From Plantago elongata (Eukaryota > Streptophyta > Magnoliopsida > Lamiales > Plantaginaceae), in the NCBI GenBank assembly GCA_036897095.1, contig JAYMSP010002201.1, positions 1 to 25,590 on the forward strand: a stretch of DNA of 25,590 bases, given 5' to 3'. The first letter of the stretch is position 1. Every line of letters starts with the position of its first letter. A program made the position numbers and the translations under genes. Below the pieces are notes generated by a model that searched no databases, was not told the DNA's origin, and saw only the letters and a list, made by a program, of their open reading frames with translations. This document shows positions 20,560-25,590 of the stretch, in pieces.

Positions 20560-21500
20560 GTGGACTCTAGCACCAACCAAGAGCTGGCCAAGTCGTTTAC
20601 TGCTGATGAGGTCAAACGAGCACTTTTTGATATGTTTCCCCAAAAATTCCCTGGAGTTGATGGTATGCCTGCACTTTTTTTATCAACGTTAATGGAGCCT
20701 TGTTGGTAAAAATGTGATTGATTGTGCTTTAGCTTTTCTGAATGATAAAGTATTGGACCCAAAATTGAATTTTACCCATATTGTTCTTATTCCTAAATGT
20801 AAAACTCCTTAGAGGATTAATCAGTTTCGTCTCATTAGCCTCAACAATGTTATGTTTAAAATAGCTTCTAAAGCTATTACAAATAGGCTGAAACCTTTCA
20901 TATCCACTATCATTTCAGAAAACCAATCTGATTTTGTGCCTAACAGACTTATAACTGATAATGTTCTTGTGGCCTATGAGATTAATCATTTTTTGAAACA
21001 AAAAACCAAGGGCAAAGATGCTTTTATGGCTTTAAATCTAGATATGAACAAGGCCTATGACCGAGTAGAATGGATTTTCTTAAGACGAGTGCTTGAGCGA
21101 TTATGATTTGAGGCCTCTTTTGTTGACCTTATTATGATTTGTGTGAGGACTATCTCTTATTCTATTACCTTGAATGGAGAACAACTTGATCCTATCTAAC
21201 CGGAGAAGGGTATCCGTCAGGGGGGTCCCTTGTCTCCTTATTTGTTCTAATTTGTCACTGAGGCTTTTAGTGATTTGATTCGTAATGATGTTGAGAGGGA
21301 GGTGTTACGAGGGGTGGCTGTTGCTCCAAGTGCACCGAGGCTCTCCCATCTCCTTTTGCCGACGATACTTCGCTTTTTTGCCAAGCTACTACCTCCGCTG
21401 CTATTGAGATTGATTATATCTTGTGTCGCTATAGTTTGGCTTATGGTCATGAAATTAATCTTGAGAAATCCATAGTTGTTTTTAGTCGCAATGGGGGGGG
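20560..21500 (+). pseudogene. LINE ORF2, reverse transcriptase remnant
   Basis: The conserved blocks appear in the right order: FPGVDGMPALF, FRLISLNNVMFKIASKAITN, LITDNVLVAYEINH, LNLDMNKAYDRVEW (containing the first catalytic Asp), GIRQGGPLSPYLF (usually RQGDPLSP), and FADDTSLF at about 21355-21378 (the two catalytic Asp). The last block is one base out of frame with the preceding RLSHL. Premature stops occur at 21104-21106 and near 21198, among others. The polymerase is dead but clearly of the plant L1 clade. Confidence 0.85.
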
Positions 21501-21504
21501 GGGG
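21493..21504 (+). repeat. G12 homopolymer in the LINE remnant
   Basis: Twelve consecutive G residues, unusual in this AT-rich window. It is a candidate for replication slippage or an assembly length error. Confidence 0.9.
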
Positions 21505-21974
21505 ATCAAATTGATGAGGTGCGTAATTATCTTCCTGTTAGTGTGGTAGAAAAACATGAGAAGTATTTAGGTTTGCCTACAGAGATGGGTAGGTCTAAGA
21601 AGGAGGTTTTTGGTTGGTTACGTGAGAGGGCCTAGAGTAAGGTACAGAGTTTCGGGAATAAAAACTTGTCTAATGCTGGTAAGGAAGTGCTTATTAAAGC
21701 GGTTATCTAGTCCATTCTGACTTATGTCATGAGTTGTTTTAAGTTGCCAGATTATCTTCTTCGTGAGATTGAATCGTTGGTACCGACTTTTGTGGGGGTA
21801 TGGAAAAGATAGGAAGATCAATTGGACTAAATGAGATAGTCTTTGTGAATGCAAACGAGATGGGGGTATGGGTTTTCGGGATTTAAGATCTTTTCATCTT
21901 GCTATGATTGGTAAGCAGATTTGGAGAGTAATTTATTATCATGATTCCCTTCTTAGTAGAGTTCTCAAAGCTAG
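21505..21974 (+). pseudogene. LINE ORF2, C-terminal remnant cut by the CACTA element
   Basis: Blocks such as KYLGLPTEMGRSKKEVF, SNAGKEVLIKAVI, YVMSCFKLPDYLLREIE, GGMGFRDLRSFHLAMIGKQ and SLLSRVLKA match the region after the reverse transcriptase in plant LINE ORF2. TAG at 21708-21710, TAG at 21633-21635 and TGA at 21832-21834 interrupt it. The alignment ends at 21974, directly before CACTAC. Confidence 0.75.
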
Positions 21975-21997
21975 CACTACAAAAAAACAGTGAAATC

Positions 21998-22395
21998 GCG
22001 ACGAAATGGGGCGACGGAAGCTATTCGTCGGTCAATTCGCGACGAATTGCTAATAATAGCGACGAATAAATTTATTCGTCGGTAGGTTAAGCTGACTCAA
22101 GAAAAAAAAAAGAAAAAAAGAGATTAAAATTACCGACGAATAAATTTATTCGTCGAAAATTTATCGTAAAGAAAAAATAAAAAAAGTAAATCATAATATT
22201 GGAAAAAAATGATTAATGAAAAAGATTAACGAAGAATAGTTTTATTCGTCATTAATTGATTGATTTTAAAAAATTAAACAATATAATAATTCGTCCGATT
22301 CACCTTAATTCATCGAACCGGGTGACGGATGGATCCGTCGCCCGGTCCGCGACGAATCAGTGAACAGTGGCGATGGATAATTTATTCGCCGCCCC
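21998..22395. repeat. CACTA subterminal repeats (CGACGAAT / ATTCGTCG)
   Basis: At least nine copies of CGACGAAT-like words occur in both orientations. Two identical 22-bp perfect palindromes, CGACGAATAAA joined to its own reverse complement, lie at 22060-22081 and 22134-22155. Clustered subterminal motifs of this kind are the binding sites of the accessory protein TNPA in En/Spm; that role is inferred here. Confidence 0.8.
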
Positions 22396-23340
22396 AGTTC
22401 TCAGAGTAATAAAAGAAACATATTCATAGACAAAAATTCCCCTAAATCAACTTCTTCTCCTCTTCTCCTTCTCAATTTCATTTTTCATGGGTTTTGGTTA
22501 ATTCTTCACGGTTCTTTGCAATCTTGGTATCAATTCGAAGATCGTGGAGCAAGGATCTTGTATCTTCCAACAACTTCAAATTTCATCCGTTATTTTCTCC
22601 ACAATCAAGGTATTTTGGCTAAAAATCTAACTTTTGGGAATTTATTGATTAGTTAAGTATTTACGTTGAATTAGTTGGAATCATATGAACTATATAGTTT
22701 ATGTTACGTATTGTATTACTTTGATATGTTAAATTGTTATATTGATTGTGAATTTGATTTTTTTGTAATGAATTAATATATTTTCAAGTATGAAGTTAAT
22801 ATTTTGACTTATGTAGTAGGATTAGTCTAATGTAGTTAAGTATTTTTGCAACCCTAATTTTTTGACAAATTTGGTAATATTGTTGATTTGGACTAGTTTA
22901 AATTTTAAGTATGTCAAATTAGTACAATACTAGTTAACTAGTCTAATGTTCAGATTTTGTTAATTAAGTTGGAGATGTTTAATTGAACGAATTGCTAATG
23001 AGTATATTAATGTTAAATATGCATATATGTAGTAGTTTTGATATGATAAATTCCTAGATATATTTACTAAATTATAAAATATCGATAATTTATAATTTAT
23101 GAGTCTAAGTAAATAATGTATTTTTTTGTTGAAGCTTAAATGCGATAATAAAATAGTACGAAACAACCGTTCAGTTAGTAATTAAGGTATTGAAATGTTT
23201 AAAATAGGTGGAAAATTTTATGATATATTAAATGCTTAATGATTAATCTTGAAATTATAAGGAATGTATGATAATTAATATTTAATCACGATATAATTGG
23301 AATCGATCTAATCCAAAAGAAATATAATCTAATCATTTGA

Positions 23341-23673
23341 AACGTGTCAGGTTACTAAATAACCTAATGAATTCCGACCGCTCATGGATGTACGATCATT
23401 TTACGGGAGATCCCAGAGTTTGTAGGACTTATGTGAAAGTTGTCTGGAAAGGTATTCGAACACTTGACACGTTATGGATTCATGCCTGAGTATCATGTAT
23501 GGATTCATCATGGTGAGGAAGCACCGTCCATGGCATTCCTCCAATGGAGGGAGAGGCGTGGTCCAAGGACGCCTGTAGTATATGATGGTTGTTTGAGCAT
23601 GTGCATGATGTATTGCGATGAGGATATTGATCTGATGGAATGCAAGTTTTTTGGTAGACCGCGTGGCACATGA
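23341..23673 (+). pseudogene. First, internally deleted copy of the CACTA transposase start
   Basis: After a GTGTCAG acceptor an ATG at 23367 opens MNSDRSWMYDHFTG, the start of the transposase-associated domain. A frame change then leads to VFEHLTRYGFMPEYHVWIHH, its end, skipping the CPC block found in the second copy. It continues directly to GCLSMCMMYCDEDIDLMECK, a segment that in copy 2 appears only at about 24590-24650. Everything in between is missing. It cannot make a functional protein. Confidence 0.75.
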
Positions 23674-23905
23674 GGAGGGAATTTGAAGATAATGATGAAT
23701 TTTATCCGCTTTCTCTTTTGGCTTGTATAACTAGTAATTATGCTAACACATTTAAGGCTATCTAGTATAACATTATGTTATGTGTAGACGTTAATGTGTT
23801 TTGAAGCTTGTGGTAGTACAATTGACTGAATTATAGCGAACTTGATTTATATCTCAATGCTTTACTATGAGTTTTTAAGATATGACACACCTCGATCTAA
23901 TTAAT

Positions 23906-24745
23906 TAAAACATGTCAGGTTATATAAAATTATTCAATGAATACCGATCGAACATGGATGTATTGTCGTACTCTGAATGGGAGAGTTCAACTAATGTTTC
24001 GGAAAGGAGTTGACGGTTTCATTTCATTTGCTATTGAAAATCCTTCTTGTGTGAAGAAGGGGTTGATAAAGTGCCCTTGCAATTTGCAAAAGTGCAGAAA
24101 CAAGCAATACTTTACTCCTACAACGGTAGTCGAGCACTTACATCTAATACATATGCCCAATATAGTCAGCGTGGACGAAAGAGGAAAAAAGAACAGTTAC
24201 GGGTACAAAGTTCATCTGAATCGAATGCTACTCGAGCTGGAGCCGAACGAATGGTGTATAATGCCGCAGGGCCAGACTTTATGGACACTGGTAACACTGA
24301 GACATAGGGGGGAGTGGAGGAACGCCCGAAACCCGAGGATCAATTGTTCTTTGACTTGTTGGAATCATCAAAGAAGCCAGTTTATTCGGGGTGTCAGCTA
24401 ACGAAGTTATCTTTGTTGGCTCGGCTAATGAGTTGTAAGGCTAATGGCCAACAATCTGATTCGAGCTTCAATGAATGGGTAGAACTCATGTCGGCCCTTT
24501 GTCCTGCTAAAGATAACCTAGTTCCCACCAAATTTTACCAAGCGAAGAAGAAGATGCGGGGTTTAGGGTTACCTGTGATAACCATAGACTGTTGTACGAG
24601 AATGTGCATGATCTATTGGGAGGAGGATGCAGATCTATCGCACTGCAAGTTTTGTGGTAAGGAACGGTACAAAGGTTACAAGGAGGGGGCTGCGAAGAAA
24701 CTACAGAAGAAGAATCTACCACATAAGAAAATGTGGTACCACTAA
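23906..24745 (+). pseudogene. Second copy of the CACTA transposase 5' part (TNP2 N-terminal region)
   Basis: A second ATGTCAG acceptor and ATG at 23937 open MNTDRTWMYCRTLNGRV, followed by KGLIKCPCNLQKCRN and VVEHLHLIH, a transposase-associated domain with Cys pairs. After a frame change come PEDQLFFDLLESSKKPVYSG, RLMSCKANGQQSDSSFNEW, and IDCCTRMCMIYWEEDADLSH with CKFCG, the N-terminal part of TNP2-type transposases. The frame stops at 24743. The protein would cut and rejoin the CACTA ends, but the frame changes disable it. Confidence 0.82.
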
Positions 24746-25590
24746 TATATCGTTTGAAGAGATTGTTTGCTTCAAGTGCATTTGCAAATAAAATGAGGTA
24801 GCACAAGGAGCGAGTCATCTCGGATAATGCAGAAGATGGTAGAATGGACCATCCAACAGACTCACCCGCTTGGAGATCGTTTGACAAGACATATCCAAAA
24901 TTCTCATCTGAATCAAGAAACGTACGATTGGGACTTTGTACGGATGGTTTAAACCCGTTTGGTAGTGAGTGAAAATACTCTCGTTGGCCAGTGATGCTCA
25001 CACCTTATAATCTCCCCCATGGTGAATGTATGAAGGAGGCATTCATGTTCGGACCGAAAGATCCTGAACTTACTCTAAATGTTTTCTTGCAACCCCTGAT
25101 AAAGGAGTTGATTGAGTTGTGGGAGGATGGTATCCCTACATATGATGTGTCGACCAAATCGAACTTCACTCTGAGAGTAGCCCTTTCGTGGATCGTAAGT
25201 GACTTTCCTGCATACTCCATACTATCTGGAAGGAAAACCGCAGAGAAAGATGCTTGTCCACATTGCTTGGAGGATACCGATGCATTTAGATTGAAGGGTA
25301 GCGGGAAATTTTGTTTGTTTGATTGTCATCGTAGGTTTCTAGAAAGTAACAATTCTTTCAGAAAGAACAAGGATCAATTCTTGAGAAACAAAGTCGTAAA
25401 AAAAAAGGTCAAACACATCAAACTCGTGAACAAATTCTTGCAAAGATTGATAGATTGGGTCTTATGAAGGTGACTTAACTTGGTTGGAAGAAGCATAACG
25501 AGGAAATTGCCAGAAAATGTGGTTGGAAGAAGAGAAGCATCTTCTGGGACTTGCCTTATTGGGGCAGCCTTCTTATCCGTCACAACTTAG
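24745..25590 (+). pseudogene. CACTA TNP2-type transposase, catalytic-region remnant, running off the window
   Basis: The reading continues PLIYRLKRLFASSAFANKMR, a stop, then RSFDKTYPKFSSESRNVRLG and LCTDGLNPFG, which contains a conserved Asp expected in the DDE catalytic core. A stop and shift follow. From 24991 the frame is open: VMLTPYNLPHGECMKEAFMF, LNVFLQPLIKELIELWEDG, TKSNFTLRVALSWIVSDFPA, CPHCLEDTDAFRLK, FDCHRRFL. Near 25400 another shift leads to IDRLGLMKVT, a stop, then KRSIFWDLPYWGSLLIRHNL at the edge. The order matches Transposase_21 (TNP2). At least three frame breaks show decay. Confidence 0.87.

Larger units (their letters stand above)
17175..21974 (+). mobile_element. Decayed L1-type LINE retrotransposon, split by a solo LTR and truncated by a CACTA element
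   Basis: In order this holds an ORF1 with DUF4283-like domain and zinc knuckle, a proline-rich linker, an ORF2 endonuclease remnant and a reverse transcriptase remnant. All are on the plus strand and all are broken by stops and frameshifts. The start is 5' truncated within or before ORF1, as is usual for target-primed reverse transcription. The right end is not the natural 3' end; the coding similarity (IGKQIWRVIYYHD and onward) stops where the CACTA terminus begins. The element cannot be active. Confidence 0.88.
21975..25590 (+). mobile_element. CACTA (En/Spm) DNA transposon, left part; right end outside the window
   Basis: It begins CACTACAAAAAAACAGTG, the classic CACTA terminus, immediately after LINE sequence; the three bases before it (TAG, 21972-21974) are the presumed target duplication. 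Subterminal repeats follow, then a leader with pyrimidine-rich sequence near 22440-22490, a probable leader intron (donor CAAG|GTATTT near 22612, acceptor GTGTCAG near 23350), and a broken TNP2-type transposase. At least 3.6 kb lies in the window and the end is not reached. Frameshifts in the transposase make it non-autonomous. Confidence 0.9.

Overview
This is nuclear DNA of a flowering plant, most likely a eudicot. The evidence is spliced genes with GT-AG introns, plant-specific protein families (an AP2/ERF factor, an IQM calmodulin-binding protein), AT-rich intergenic DNA and typical plant transposons (hAT, Mutator-like, CACTA, L1-type LINE, solo LTR). I see no prokaryotic operon, CRISPR array, phage or plasmid feature, and no convincing tRNA or rRNA gene.

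Layout. Positions 1-1100 hold two diverged inverted copies of what looks like the 5' end of one gene (leader plus a start codon followed by MASL). Positions 1355-2197 (minus) are an intronless ERF of the RAP2-11/ERN1 type. Positions 2340-5300 are AT-rich intergenic DNA. Positions 5304-7310 (minus) are a complete four-exon IMP3 gene (U3 snoRNP protein, 183 aa). Its promoter carries a telo-box, and an 871-bp hAT-type element with 8-bp target duplications sits about 195 bp upstream of its start codon. About 110 bp further on is a 1054-bp Mutator-like element with 160-bp inverted ends and 9-bp target duplications, followed by a 229-bp tandem duplication (9691-10126).

Positions 10307-12580 (minus) are an eight-exon IQM gene (499 aa). 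Positions 14083-16327 (minus) are a two-exon gene for a TRAF-type zinc-finger protein (635 aa). Its C-terminal half contains four in-register 43-residue repeats with SP[VI]K and SSDEE motifs, and there is an additional intron in its 5' UTR.

From about 17175 to the right edge the DNA is a nest of transposons. A decayed L1-type LINE (ORF1 with DUF4283-like domain and zinc knuckle; ORF2 endonuclease and reverse transcriptase) is split by a 622-bp solo LTR at 17645-18266 and cut off at 21975 by a CACTA element that runs out of the window. The CACTA element has palindromic subterminal repeats and a broken TNP2-type transposase with a partly duplicated start.

The host genes do not form a pathway. 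They are four independent plant genes, all on the minus strand, separated by mobile DNA. I found no previously undescribed enzymatic or defence system. The most unusual items are the inverted gene-end duplication at the left, the phospho-motif repeat array in the TRAF-type protein, and the exactly dated nesting on the right. All exon boundaries were worked out by eye from splice signals, reading phase and family conservation.
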